This document shows positions 20,346 to 29,321 of a stretch of DNA of 64,000 nt, piece after piece. Position 1 is the stretch's first letter. Every line of letters starts with the position of its first letter. A program made the translations under genes and the position numbers. The DNA is from Nitrospira defluvii (GTDB lineage Bacteria; Nitrospirota; Nitrospiria; Nitrospirales; Nitrospiraceae): positions 186,001-250,000 of the forward strand of contig NZ_CAJNBJ010000018.1 in the NCBI RefSeq assembly GCF_905220995.1. Direction: 5' to 3'. Under the pieces are notes generated by a model. It saw nothing but the letters and a program-made list of their open reading frames with translations, had not been told where the DNA came from and did no database searches.

Positions 20346-21074
20346 ATGTCGCAGCCCCACTCACTTCCCACGCTTCTGGCGAGTCCGCCGCAAGGCGGCG
20401 TCCGAGTCTATGAAATCTCCCGCACCCCCTTCAGCATAGGACGGAGACAGGACAACGATCTCTGCCTGGACGACATCGCGATCTCGGCCCGCCATGCTCG
20501 AATCATCGCGGTGCAAGCCGTGCTGTTCCTGGAGGACCTGGGAAGCGCCGCCGGCACCTTCATCAACGAACAACGCATCGACCGTCGGCAGCTCCATGAC
20601 GGAGACAATATCCGCCTCGGCACACACCGCCTGATGTTCCGACAGGACTACAGGGCAGCTACGGGATCGACTCCCGCCCAACAGCCGATCAACGGGAACA
20701 GAGGCGCAGTCGTGTCATGTCGGGCTGAGGGAAAGGTCCCGGCGACTGATCGCACAATCGGAATCGTGGAAATTCTTTCCGGCAACACCGGGCAGGCACA
20801 GTACCATTTGACCAGACAAGTCTCGCTGGTCGGCGCGCAGGATGATGCCGTCATCACCCTCACCGGGTGGTTTGCACCGAAAACCGCGGCGGTCATCAAC
20901 CGGAAGGGCGAGGGCTACCTCGTGAGCCAGACGGAGAGCGGGAAACGCATTCTCATCAACGGTCGACTGATGCAAGGAGAACAGGCGTTACGACATGGGG
21001 ATGTCCTGGAAGTGGCCGGGATTACGATGCGATTCCTCCTGCAAGACCGAAACGCACCGTCGCCGAACATCTGA
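20346..21074 (+). CDS. FHA-domain protein with a degenerate second FHA unit
   Basis: The 242-residue protein has an N-terminal FHA domain (about 18-100) with all phosphothreonine-binding marks: G32-R33 in FSIGRRQDND, the S48-x-R-H50 motif in AISARHARI, and GTFIN at 70-74. Residues about 135-235 repeat the same strand pattern, with ILINGRLMQGEQALRHGDVLEVAGI, but the Arg and the Ser/His of the binding site are replaced. That half is probably structural or binds something other than pThr. The gene is 9 bp after the phosphatase and should be a reader or target of the kinase. The start ATG follows AAGGAAC. Confidence 0.85.
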   Translation: MSQPHSLPTLLASPPQGGVRVYEISRTPFSIGRRQDNDLCLDDIAISARHARIIAVQAVLFLEDLGSAAGTFINEQRIDRRQLHDGDNIRLGTHRLMFRQDYRAATGSTPAQQPINGNRGAVVSCRAEGKVPATDRTIGIVEILSGNTGQAQYHLTRQVSLVGAQDDAVITLTGWFAPKTAAVINRKGEGYLVSQTESGKRILINGRLMQGEQALRHGDVLEVAGITMRFLLQDRNAPSPNI

Positions 21075-21159
21075 ACAAGAGGGTGGCCTTTGCCTTTCGG
21101 TACGCCTGCCTCTGCCCACCATCAGCCGGACCCGCCCGCGGCGCCTGCCACACACCGAT

Positions 21160-21765
21160 TCAGTTGAGCAACCGTCCACGCTTCGGCAACAGTTGAAAAC
21201 ACTGGTCGGAAACGGACTGGGCGTGGGACTCCAAACACTGGACCAGCCCCTCGCCGCTCGCGGGCACGTCTCGACAAAACTGACGTCGGTCTGCTTCACA
21301 CGCGACACGCAGCTGCTGCATGCGCTCTTTCATCCGTACGAGCTTTTCCCGCAGCATTGGTCGACAGGGTTGGGACAGTTGCGCCGTCTTGCGCTGCAAA
21401 CAAGCGTGACGCTCTCCCTCTTCTTCGGGGCAGAGCGCGGTGATCTCCAGGTCACACTTGACCTCCCTACCCTGCGGGTTGCCCCCGCGTTCCGTCGAGC
21501 CCGGACGAGCGGTCTCCTGCACGACCGGCGGCCCCACCGTCTGCGCGACCGCCTGCGGTGGAGGTTCAGTCGGCACAGTGTTTACGAGGGGAGTCGTGGA
21601 TGAAGGCGAGGGAACCGGTGGGATAGTCGGGGAGACCGGTGCGGTCGCGGGCGGCACCTCGCTCTGCGGCAGAAGCAGGATGACCAATCCCCAGACTCCT
21701 CCGAGGACCAGACAACTCAGCAATGTGACCAGAATCACGGCGCCGATTCGGGATGAGCCAGCCAA
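21160..21765 (-). CDS. Membrane-anchored protein with GLG1-type Cys-rich repeats
   Basis: The 201-residue product has an N-terminal membrane helix (about 8-32), a Pro/Thr-rich linker, and two Cys-rich repeats of the Golgi glycoprotein 1 (PF00839) type. Repeat 2 has C-x7-C-x12-C-x11-C (from CEADRRQFC to SDQC); repeat 1 has C-x7-C-x9-C-x11-C. The domain should lie outside the inner membrane, where the cysteines can pair. Translation appears to start at TTG (21765), preceded by GGAG. The gene converges on the FHA gene. Its function is unknown; a protein with the same repeat is encoded at 47908-48267. Confidence 0.75.
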   Translation of the reverse strand: MAGSSRIGAVILVTLLSCLVLGGVWGLVILLLPQSEVPPATAPVSPTIPPVPSPSSTTPLVNTVPTEPPPQAVAQTVGPPVVQETARPGSTERGGNPQGREVKCDLEITALCPEEEGERHACLQRKTAQLSQPCRPMLREKLVRMKERMQQLRVACEADRRQFCRDVPASGEGLVQCLESHAQSVSDQCFQLLPKRGRLLN

Positions 21766-21892
21766 GGAACTCCGCGGTGACAGAGATTCGGTGCCGATGG
21801 ATCAGTGGGACACCCAACGTGGCGGCTGAGCGCTCACCGTCGCGTGAACAGCACAACCCGGTTCGCAGCACAGCCCGCGAGCCGGGCACCGG

Positions 21893-22906
21893 TCAGTTTT
21901 CCGGTGCTTCCACGATATGATTTTCGAACCGGGTGCAGCCTTCGGCCAGCAAACGATTCGTCAGCATTTCGCCGGGCCATTCGATCGGGAGGTCTGCCGT
22001 GAACACCCACACATCCGGCGACGTCCATACAGGACCATGGTCTTCAGGCAGCTCCGGATCGAAGAGGTCGGTCCAGACCGGCATATACACCCCGTTCCCG
22101 CACTGCGTATGCAGATGGACGATGGTGCGCGCCCGCACCATCGGATCGAGGTCGCGCCAAACCGCGGCCGTTTCATCGGCCAATCGATGTAATCGCACCG
22201 CATTCTGCGCATCGAACAACGCATAGGAGGCATACACCGGCACTTCCAGCGTATCGGGCGCCAGGGCCAGCTCCGAACATTGCGCCACCAGGCCTTCGAG
22301 CAATGCGCGGCGCTCCGGTTCCTCCAACGCCTCCGGCAACCCCGGATCAGGCAGCCCAATCAGTTGGAAAAAGAGAAATGCCGTATTTTCCACCGGGGGA
22401 TAGAGCCGGGATGCGATAGGCTGGGTTCGTTGAGAATCGGCGATACTGACGAGATGCTCGTTCAAGGCCTGGAGGGTCAAGCCTTCGAGAGTGGCATCCG
22501 TCAGCAGGCGAGGCTCCACGCGCACAACCACGCCAGAGGGAACCTGCAAATGCCGATGGAGAAGGTCTGCCGTGGCGACAGGATCGATTTTCAAACCGAG
22601 CGGCTGCCCCAGATTGGCCTGCAACGGCAACTCCAACGCGGCCATCACCGCGTAGGCGCCCTTCTCTTCGTCCGGGCCATCCATGATGACGGCGCACGAG
22701 GCTTCCGCCACCAGGTCGAACATCCATTCCGCCATCTCTTCATCGAGCGCGGCCAGAACCGTCAACAGATCCTGTTCTCGCCCTTGCTCGATGAACGCCT
22801 GCAGCGTATCGATCGCCGCGTCCGTATCCCCATGGTCGTGACGACGGGCATTAATCAGGTGAATCAAATCTCGCGTCAGCGGATCCGGTCGTGACCAACT
22901 CAACAT
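21893..22906 (-). CDS. Hypothetical protein, 337 residues
   Basis: I do not recognise a family. The protein is soluble in appearance, acidic and without signal peptide or membrane helix. The N-terminal third is helical (LIHLINARRHDHGDTDAAID), and the rest mixes strands and Leu-rich helices. The start ATG at 22906 follows GGGAGG at good distance. The frame is full length with coding character throughout and no overlapping gene. The reading on the opposite strand is a shadow. It is transcribed apart from its neighbours. Confidence 0.7.
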   Translation of the reverse strand: MLSWSRPDPLTRDLIHLINARRHDHGDTDAAIDTLQAFIEQGREQDLLTVLAALDEEMAEWMFDLVAEASCAVIMDGPDEEKGAYAVMAALELPLQANLGQPLGLKIDPVATADLLHRHLQVPSGVVVRVEPRLLTDATLEGLTLQALNEHLVSIADSQRTQPIASRLYPPVENTAFLFFQLIGLPDPGLPEALEEPERRALLEGLVAQCSELALAPDTLEVPVYASYALFDAQNAVRLHRLADETAAVWRDLDPMVRARTIVHLHTQCGNGVYMPVWTDLFDPELPEDHGPVWTSPDVWVFTADLPIEWPGEMLTNRLLAEGCTRFENHIVEAPEN

Positions 22907-23055
22907 GGCTGGCCTCCCAGGTCGATGCGACGTCGCGATGCACAGTATGCGGTCATCCTGTTGTCCATGTTGCCAAACTTTCCGGGACGTGGCAAGCGTG
23001 AATGCGGTTCTTCATGGCATCGATCTCGATGCCCGATCCCATAAAGGCCCGCAGC

Positions 23056-23469
23056 TTACTCTCCGATCACTTTCACCAACACTCGCTTGCGCCGCCGCCC
23101 GTCAAACTCACCGTAAAAAATTTGTTCCCAAGGTCCGAAATCCAACTTTCCATCCGTAATCGCCACCAGCACTTCCCGCCCCATCAGTTGTCGTTTGATG
23201 TGCGCGTCGCCGTTGTCCTCGCCGGTTTCGTTGTGGCGATACGTCGCCTTCTGTGGCGCGAGCCGTTCGAGAAAGGCATCGTAATCCTGGAGCAGCCCGC
23301 CCTCGTCGTCGTTGATATAGACGCTGGCGGTGATGTGCATGGCATTCACCAGCACCAGGCCCTCGCGCACGCCGCTCTTTCGCACGGCGGCTTCTACCTG
23401 CCCGGTGATATTCAGATAGGCGCGTCTGGTGTTCGTCTCGAACCAGAGTTCCTCGCGATACGACTTCAT
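23056..23469 (-). CDS. yjbQ: YjbQ / UPF0047 family protein
   Basis: The 137-residue product is a full-length UPF0047 member with [20 protein letters not shown], the [22 protein letters not shown] metal-binding His region, and the terminal [23 protein letters not shown]. Family members have been linked to weak thiamine phosphate synthase activity in E. coli but the natural role is not settled. The ATG at 23469 follows GGGGAGG. It stands alone between unrelated genes. Confidence 0.9.
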   Translation of the reverse strand: MKSYREELWFETNTRRAYLNITGQVEAAVRKSGVREGLVLVNAMHITASVYINDDEGGLLQDYDAFLERLAPQKATYRHNETGEDNGDAHIKRQLMGREVLVAITDGKLDFGPWEQIFYGEFDGRRRKRVLVKVIGE

Positions 23470-23678
23470 CGTCCTCCCCGCTCACATCTGGTGGGCGATT
23501 CTGCAACGGCGCTGTTCAAAGTTGCAAGCCCTTGCCCGCTCGACAGGCGCGGCCGATCGCCGCAGTTCTCGATACCGTCGCCGGGTGGTGCGCTCCCGGT
23601 TCTCCCCGTTGAAGAGCGAGCCCCCATCCATGCGTTGATCGATACGGGGAACGTATCCTGTCGCTTTCTCGAACAAAA

Positions 23679-23707
23679 TTGACAGGCCCTAGTACCGGTG
23701 ATAAGTA
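23679..23707 (+). promoter_or_regulatory. Promoter of SH3 protein gene
   Basis: TTGACA (23679-23684) and TAAGTA (23702-23707) are 17 bp apart, and TG sits one base before the -10, giving an extended -10. The start codon follows 43 bp later. Confidence 0.6.
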
Positions 23708-23750
23708 CCTACGATGAGAGAGTGATGGTTCCGAATGAGGAGGTCCTCCG

Positions 23751-24506
23751 ATGGTGTCATCCATGGGCATTCCCGCGATCGGCAGTGAGTGGACAAACTG
23801 GCGTCTCCTGTTCGCGAGTCAGCCCGAGCCCGACCTGGAATTTACGGAAGAAGATTTAGAGGAAGCGGCGCCGCCGCCGGCCCCGCCGATGCACGAGCCG
23901 AAGCGGTCGAACAAAGGACCGCTGCTGTGGATCCTGCTGCTCCTGCTCGTGGGCGGCATCGGGTACGTAGCCATGGACCCCGATGGAGCCATGCAACTCA
24001 TCCAGCCGTACATTGATGGTGGAACGGAGACCACTCCGCCGGTGGCCCAACGCCCCGCCCCGCCCGTGCCCAGGCCGGCTGCCGTTCCGACGCCTGCGCC
24101 TATCGCAACACCGGCCCCGGCGCCGATGACGAGCGCTCCACCCACGGTGGTTGATAGCGCCCCCGCCGCCCCGGTAGAGACGCCGACCCCGAAGCCCATC
24201 CCAGCAACTGCCGCCCCGGCTCCTGCACCGGTCGTCAAGCCAGCCCCGCCGACCATGCGCGTGGCCGGTCCTGTGTTCGCAGAGAGCCAACGTGTGACGG
24301 TGGTGGCCGATCCTACTCGACCCAAGGCCCCCATGCCGTTGTTCACCGACGCCATCGGCAGCAAGACCAGCACGACGGTACCGGCCGGCGCGACGCTCAC
24401 CATTGTAGATGGCGAGTATCAGAAGCGCGGGTGGGTCTATTCCGTACGAACTCAGGACGGCAAAAAGGGCTGGATCTCCGAACGCCATTTGAAGCTGAAA
24501 CGCTGA
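23751..24506 (+). CDS. Membrane-anchored SH3-like domain protein
   Basis: The 251-residue protein has an acidic cytoplasmic stretch (about 27-40), one membrane helix (about 59-75, PLLWILLLLLVGGIGYVAMD), a long Pro/Ala/Thr linker (about 95-165), and a C-terminal bacterial SH3 domain (about 178-251) with TVPAGATLTIVDGEY and KKGWISERHLKLKR. Such proteins usually bind cell-wall peptides. The ATG at 23751 is preceded by GAGGAGG. The gene ends at a clear terminator and is monocistronic. Confidence 0.8.
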   Translation: MVSSMGIPAIGSEWTNWRLLFASQPEPDLEFTEEDLEEAAPPPAPPMHEPKRSNKGPLLWILLLLLVGGIGYVAMDPDGAMQLIQPYIDGGTETTPPVAQRPAPPVPRPAAVPTPAPIATPAPAPMTSAPPTVVDSAPAAPVETPTPKPIPATAAPAPAPVVKPAPPTMRVAGPVFAESQRVTVVADPTRPKAPMPLFTDAIGSKTSTTVPAGATLTIVDGEYQKRGWVYSVRTQDGKKGWISERHLKLKR

Positions 24507-24536
24507 CGGCTTCTCGATCGTTCGCCTCCCATACCG

Positions 24537-24576
24537 CGGCCCGTTCCTTCCCGGAACGGGCCGTTGTCTTTTTTTG
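24537..24576 (+). terminator. Intrinsic terminator after SH3 protein gene
   Basis: An 11-bp perfect stem CGGCCCGTTCC / GGAACGGGCCG with a 5-nt loop is followed by TTGTCTTTTTTT. It lies 30 bp after the stop codon. Confidence 0.9.
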
Positions 24577-24588
24577 CCGGTCTACCCT

Positions 24589-24597
24589 TGCTATAAT
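24589..24597 (+). promoter_or_regulatory. Extended -10 promoter of HAD gene
   Basis: TGCTATAAT gives a consensus -10 with the TGn extension, placed just after the terminator. No good -35 is seen. The start codon is 66 bp downstream. Confidence 0.55.
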
Positions 24598-24662
24598 GCC
24601 GCGCCCGCTCTACCGGCCCCAACTCGCGGGGATCTCCGCACAAGGATGTATCTGTACGAACT

Positions 24663-25370
24663 ATGAATGAACTACGCGCCATTATTTTTGATTTCGACGG
24701 AGTGATTGCCGACACTGAACCGCTCCACTTTGCCGCCCTCCAGCGGGTCTTGGTCGGCATTGATATCACGCTGACAGAGGCGGAGTACTACGCAGACTAT
24801 CTCGGCTTCGACGATCGCGGATGTTTCCTGGAGGCATTGCGGGCACACAAGCGCGAGGCCTCACCGGCGCTCGTCGGCGAATTGATGGATCGTAAGGCGC
24901 AGGCCTACCTTGCCGCCATCAGGGATCATCTTGCCATTTTCCCGGGGGTGCGCGAACTCGTCCATGACGCCGCCGCGCGCGTTCCACTCGCCATCGCCTC
25001 GGGAGCGCTCCGGAACGAAATCGAAGTGATTTTGGAGGAAGCCGGACTTCGGAAGGCGTTTTGTCATATCACCAGCGCCGAGGACGTCATGCGAGGCAAG
25101 CCCGCGCCTGACCCCTTTCTCCATGCCATGGCCGGGTTGAATCGACAGCCGGCCCAACCGACGTTGACCCCGCAAGACTGCCTGGTGATCGAAGACTCCT
25201 TGCCCGGCATCAGGGCCGCACGGGCGGCAGGCATGAAGGTGCTGGCCGTCGCCAACACCCACACCGTGCAGGACCTGGGTGAGGCCGACGCGATTACCCA
25301 TTCCCTCGCCGACACACGGCTCTCCGACCTCCAGTCACGACTGTGGGGACCGGCGCAAGGGCACTCATGA
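24663..25370 (+). CDS. HAD-family phosphatase/phosphoglucomutase-like
   Basis: The 235-residue protein has HAD motif I DFDGVIADT (nucleophile Asp near 10), motif II ASGA near 117, and motifs III/IV in GKPAPDPFLHA and VIEDSLPGIRAARAAGM. The cap domain lies between residues 17 and 90. Members of this branch include beta-phosphoglucomutases and phosphoglycolate phosphatases; the sequence does not choose between them. It overlaps the BtuF-like gene by ATGA. Confidence 0.88.
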   Translation: MNELRAIIFDFDGVIADTEPLHFAALQRVLVGIDITLTEAEYYADYLGFDDRGCFLEALRAHKREASPALVGELMDRKAQAYLAAIRDHLAIFPGVRELVHDAAARVPLAIASGALRNEIEVILEEAGLRKAFCHITSAEDVMRGKPAPDPFLHAMAGLNRQPAQPTLTPQDCLVIEDSLPGIRAARAAGMKVLAVANTHTVQDLGEADAITHSLADTRLSDLQSRLWGPAQGHS

Positions 25371-26284
25371 ACATTTGTTCGCTCGTACCCGGAGCCACTG
25401 AGGTCGTGGCCGCACTCGGGCTCCAAGACCACCTCGTCGGCATCAGCCATGAATGTGACACGCCCCAGACCCTGGCCCATGTTCCGGTGATGGTGCGTGG
25501 ACGCATCGACAGCCACGCGCTTTCGAGCGCAGAGATCGATGCACAGGTCGGCGAGTGGCTTTCAGGTGGTTCCGGGCTCTACGAGTTGGACGAGGCGCGA
25601 CTCCTGGCCGCCAAGCCGGATCTCCTCATCACGCAGGATCTCTGTGATGTTTGTGCCATCACACCGACACAGCTCGCCCGGGTCATGCAGACCCTGTCGC
25701 CGCCGCCGCGCATGGTCACGCTCAATCCGCATCGGCTGGACGATGTGCTGCGCGACATTGAAACGCTTGGTGGTGCAATGGAGCGGGAAGAGGCCGGAAG
25801 ACAGTTAGCCGCCGCCCTGCGCCGCAGACTCGATGCGCTCCGAACCACGGTACGTGCAGAGCCGTTACGCCCGAAGGTCGCCTGCCTGGAATGGCTCTCC
25901 CCGCTCTACAGCGCCGGCCATTGGGTGCCCGACATGGTGGAAGCCGCGGGCGGCACAGATGCGCTGGCGACTGCGGGAACCCCCTCCCGAAACATTGAGT
26001 GGGAGGCGCTCGCGGGTTGCGCCCCAGATGTGATCGTGCTGATGCCCTGCGGCTTCACCGTCGCACGCACCAAAGCCGAATTGACCGCAGTGACTGAACA
26101 TCCTGGATGGCAGCACCTTCCGGCTGTCCAACGAGGCGAGGTCTATCTGGTCGATGCCCTCTCCTACTTCAGCCGCCCCGGCCCGAGATTGGTTGATGGG
26201 GTCGAACAACTGGCCGCCATCCTTCACCCAACCTGTTATGCCCGCCGCCTCCCGGCTACCGTCGAACGACTTGCAATGCCGTAG
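25367..26284 (+). CDS. BtuF-like cobalamin-binding protein
   Basis: The 305-residue product starts MNICSLVPGATEVVAALGL and shows the helical-backbone binding fold typical of class III substrate-binding proteins: GISHECDTP, QDLCDVCAI, and a C-terminal VYLVDALSYFSRPGPRLVDG. The family includes vitamin B12-binding proteins. There is no signal peptide or lipobox, so it may be cytoplasmic, as in several members lacking a transporter. No permease or ATPase gene is adjacent. The ATG at 25367 overlaps the HAD gene stop, which fixes the start. Confidence 0.8.
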   Translation: MNICSLVPGATEVVAALGLQDHLVGISHECDTPQTLAHVPVMVRGRIDSHALSSAEIDAQVGEWLSGGSGLYELDEARLLAAKPDLLITQDLCDVCAITPTQLARVMQTLSPPPRMVTLNPHRLDDVLRDIETLGGAMEREEAGRQLAAALRRRLDALRTTVRAEPLRPKVACLEWLSPLYSAGHWVPDMVEAAGGTDALATAGTPSRNIEWEALAGCAPDVIVLMPCGFTVARTKAELTAVTEHPGWQHLPAVQRGEVYLVDALSYFSRPGPRLVDGVEQLAAILHPTCYARRLPATVERLAMP

Positions 26285-26304
26285 ACATCCACCCCGATGA
26301 CAAA

Positions 26305-27180
26305 ATGATGACACCGACTCAAGCCCAAACCTATTGCACGACCCTCACCAAGAAAAGCGGGAGCAACTTTTACTACTCGTTCCTGTTTCTGCCCAAGGCC
26401 CGGCGAGACGCCATGTACACCGTCTACGCATTCTGCAAAGAGGTGGATAACGCGGTCGATGAACCGCCTCCCGGCAGCCACCCCCAAGAGGAGTTGGCAC
26501 GCTGGCGTCGGGAACTGGCCGCGGCGTACGACGGGACCCCGACCGTTCCAGTCACGATCAGCCTCGCGCAACATGTCCGTGAACTGTCCATTCCTCACAC
26601 CTACTTCGAGGAACTCATCAAGGGCGTGGAGATGGACCTCACCACCAAGCGCTATGCCACCTTCGATCAGTTATCGCTCTACTGTTATCGTGTCGCCTCG
26701 GTCGTGGGGTTGATTTGTCTCCATGTGTTCGGCACCACCTCACCTCGGGCGCAGGACTATGCGGTCAATCTCGGCATGGCGTTTCAATTGACCAACATTC
26801 TGCGCGATCTGGGCAACGACGCTGAATGCGGCCGCGTCTACCTACCTCAGGAAGACTTCGCGCGCTTCGGCTATCGGGAGGAAGACCTCCTTCACCGGCG
26901 ATACAAGCCTGAATTCACGGACCTCATGAAATTCGAAGTCGCGCGGGCGAAGGAGTATTACGCCAAGGCCGCACGGGCCCTGGAGTCGCTGCCGCGGAAT
27001 GAACGCCAGGCCCTGACCGTGGCTGAAATCATGCGCGGCGTGTACGGCAGAATTCTGCAGCGCATCGAGGAATCCGGATATCGCGTGCTGGGAGATCGCG
27101 TCACCCTGTCCTCCAGCCATCGATTGGCGGTGGCCGCCGGCGTCTGGCTACGCTCGCGCTTACCGTCTACCACTCCATGA
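26305..27180 (+). CDS. hpnD: Presqualene diphosphate synthase HpnD
   Basis: The 291-residue protein joins two farnesyl diphosphates on the way to squalene and hopanoids. It opens with SNFYYSFLFLPKARRDAMYTVYAFC, followed by the aspartate motif EVDNAVDE, then VMDLTTKRYATFD, YRVASVVGL, and the second Asp motif AFQLTNILRDLGNDAECGR. The related HpnC and phytoene synthases share the fold; the SFLFLPK start and pairing with hpnE favour HpnD. It overlaps hpnE by ATGA. An hpnC gene, usually next to hpnD, is not in this window. Confidence 0.85.
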   Translation: MMTPTQAQTYCTTLTKKSGSNFYYSFLFLPKARRDAMYTVYAFCKEVDNAVDEPPPGSHPQEELARWRRELAAAYDGTPTVPVTISLAQHVRELSIPHTYFEELIKGVEMDLTTKRYATFDQLSLYCYRVASVVGLICLHVFGTTSPRAQDYAVNLGMAFQLTNILRDLGNDAECGRVYLPQEDFARFGYREEDLLHRRYKPEFTDLMKFEVARAKEYYAKAARALESLPRNERQALTVAEIMRGVYGRILQRIEESGYRVLGDRVTLSSSHRLAVAAGVWLRSRLPSTTP

Positions 27181-28502
27181 GCCGTCAGGTGCTCATCTTC
27201 GGCGGAGGACTCGCAGGCCTCACCGCGGCCCTGCACCTTGCGACCTCCGGGCATGCCGTCACCATCCTCGAACAGGCCGACCAAGTAGGCGGACGCCTCC
27301 GCCATGCGCCGCCACCGATTCTCCTCGAAGCCCACCACGCCACCTGGTCACTCCTTCACAACCTCGGCACCGACTTCGCCGCTCGACAGCTGCGACACAC
27401 GCCGCTCGAATTCCTGCAAGCCACCGGCGCCCGCGTCCAGTTTCTCCACCTTCCCCTGCCCAGCCCGCTCAATACCCTGCTCGGAACGACTCTCTTCCAA
27501 GGCCTCTCCATGCGTGATCGTTGGCACCTGCTGTCCTTTCTCGAGCGGACGTGGGAACAGGATCCGCCCTTGCCGAACGACCTGGATACACGAGCCGCCG
27601 ACGAATGGCTCACGAGCATCGGCCAGTCCGAGCCGGCGCGACACGGCGTCTGGAACAGTCTCGCCCGGTTGTTGTTGGGAGCCGCGCTACCGATGGTGTC
27701 CGCAGGCCTGTTCATGCGTACCCTGCGGCGATGCTTTCTCACCGGCGCCCGCGCCACGAAGCTGATCGTGCCTCCGCAGGGAGTCGATACGTTCTTGCTG
27801 GCGCCGCTGAAGGCGCGTCTCGATACACTGGGAGTACAGTTTCGGATGACTGCACCAGTCGCCCAACTGCACTTTGCCCAACACCGTGTGACGAATGTCG
27901 AACTGACGGATCGCACCAGGCTCACCGCCGACTGGTACATCTCCGCACTGCCCCACAACCGGCTGACCCCGCTGCTGCCGGAACGGGTCGTGACCCACTA
28001 TGCCTATTTCCAACAACTGAGCCACCTCAGCGAATCCTCCATGCTGGTGGTTCGCCTCCACCTCGACCGACCGGCTGACCACACACAGCTCGTCCTCTTG
28101 GAAGGGAAAACGTTCCATTGGATGATCCGGCACGCCGATGAGACACGACACAACCAGGCGTCGGTGATCTGGGCTATTGCCGTCGGAGAGCCGAGTCTTC
28201 TGCCGCAATCGCAAGAGGACCTGATCCGACTCGCACGGGAAGATGTGGCGGCCACCTTTCCGGCAGAGACACCGTCCCGCCATGTCCTGGACGCGGAGAT
28301 CCTCCGCCTGCCGTCGGCCATGCTCTCGGCCAGACCCGGCGCGCAACAATTCCGACCACTCTCGACCAGCCCCTTCACTAATTTTTTGGTCGCCGGCGCC
28401 TGGACCGACACGGGATGGCCGGCCAATCATGAATCGGCCATTCTGAGCGGCCAGCGTTGCGCCACCGCGCTCGCTGCCGTGCCGCCGGATTCACACCGGT
28501 AA
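27177..28502 (+). CDS. hpnE: Hydroxysqualene dehydroxylase HpnE
   Basis: The 441-residue FAD-dependent amine-oxidoreductase-family protein starts with the dinucleotide-binding motif VLIFGGGLAGLTAALHL and continues with EQADQVGGRLRH. The C-terminal FAD motif is LVAGAWTDTGWPANHESAILSG. HpnE reduces hydroxysqualene to squalene. Translation is coupled to hpnD through the ATGA overlap. Length is typical. Confidence 0.88.
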   Translation: MSRQVLIFGGGLAGLTAALHLATSGHAVTILEQADQVGGRLRHAPPPILLEAHHATWSLLHNLGTDFAARQLRHTPLEFLQATGARVQFLHLPLPSPLNTLLGTTLFQGLSMRDRWHLLSFLERTWEQDPPLPNDLDTRAADEWLTSIGQSEPARHGVWNSLARLLLGAALPMVSAGLFMRTLRRCFLTGARATKLIVPPQGVDTFLLAPLKARLDTLGVQFRMTAPVAQLHFAQHRVTNVELTDRTRLTADWYISALPHNRLTPLLPERVVTHYAYFQQLSHLSESSMLVVRLHLDRPADHTQLVLLEGKTFHWMIRHADETRHNQASVIWAIAVGEPSLLPQSQEDLIRLAREDVAATFPAETPSRHVLDAEILRLPSAMLSARPGAQQFRPLSTSPFTNFLVAGAWTDTGWPANHESAILSGQRCATALAAVPPDSHR

Positions 28503-28529
28503 TCTTCGCCGTTCCCCTCCGGCATCACG

Positions 28530-28558
28530 TTGACAAGACGGGGGACCACGACTAAGAT
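28530..28558 (+). promoter_or_regulatory. Promoter of uracil-DNA glycosylase gene
   Basis: TTGACA (28530-28535) and TAAGAT (28553-28558) are 17 bp apart. Transcription should begin about 20 bp before the ATG at 28586, so the gene is not dependent on hpnE read-through. Confidence 0.7.
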
Positions 28559-28585
28559 TCGGCTCTCCACCCGGATCTGTCGCCC

Positions 28586-29257
28586 ATGTCCTCACCTCTG
28601 ATCGCGCTGCAGGAGCTTGCGGCGTCACTGCACAATTGCCAACGCTGTCCCCTCGCCACACTCGGACGGCGACAAGTCGTCTTCGGCGTGGGCAACCCGC
28701 AGGCGTCGGTCATGTTTGTCGGGGAAGCGCCCGGATATCACGAAGACCAGAAAGGGGAGCCGTTTGTCGGCGCGGCCGGTCAATTGCTCAATGAATTGCT
28801 TCAGTCGGCCGGCCTCTCTCGGGCGGATATCTATATCGCCAACGTGATCAAATGTCGCCCACCCAATAATCGCGACCCCGAACCTCAGGAAGTCGACACT
28901 TGCAAGCCCTTCCTCTTGAAACAGATTGCGCTCATCCGCCCAAAGATTGTCTGCTCGCTTGGCAACTGGGCCACCCAGACGTTACTGGAACGTAAAGTCG
29001 GCATTACCAGAGTGCGGGGACAGGTGTTCTACCTGAAAGATTTTGTGCTCTTTCCCCTGCTGCATCCAGCCGCAGCGTTGCATCAGGCCGCCATGCTGCC
29101 GCCGTTGCGTGAGGATTTCCAGAAACTGAAGGCGTTTCTCGACCGGCACAGCACGCCTGCTAAACCGGAGACAGCAGCCTCGTCCGGCGCAGCACACACG
29201 GTCCAGATCGAGCGTCCGGCCGCCGCTGCCCAACAGATGGATTTATTCGGATCGTAG
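28586..29257 (+). CDS. udg: Family 4 uracil-DNA glycosylase (Fe-S)
   Basis: The 223-residue enzyme removes uracil from DNA. The four [4Fe-4S] cysteines are present: C18 and C21 (NCQRCPL), C90 (IKCRPP) and C106 (DTCKPF). Catalytic motif A is GEAPGYHEDQKGEPFVG near 46 and motif B is LHPAAALH near 158. After the domain comes a linker of about 35 residues ending QQMDLFGS, which resembles the QL(S/D)LF sliding-clamp binding pentapeptide. It has its own promoter. Confidence 0.93.
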   Translation: MSSPLIALQELAASLHNCQRCPLATLGRRQVVFGVGNPQASVMFVGEAPGYHEDQKGEPFVGAAGQLLNELLQSAGLSRADIYIANVIKCRPPNNRDPEPQEVDTCKPFLLKQIALIRPKIVCSLGNWATQTLLERKVGITRVRGQVFYLKDFVLFPLLHPAAALHQAAMLPPLREDFQKLKAFLDRHSTPAKPETAASSGAAHTVQIERPAAAAQQMDLFGS

Positions 29258-29321
29258 CGAGAAGAAGAAGGGCCGCCCGCCTCGCCTGAACAGGAAGGGC
29301 GGACGGCGGCGTGAAGTTCAA

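Noticed and set aside
29260-29310. Terminator between the uracil-DNA glycosylase gene and the converging gene
   Set aside because: A GC-rich stem with a mismatch is present but no T-run on either side.
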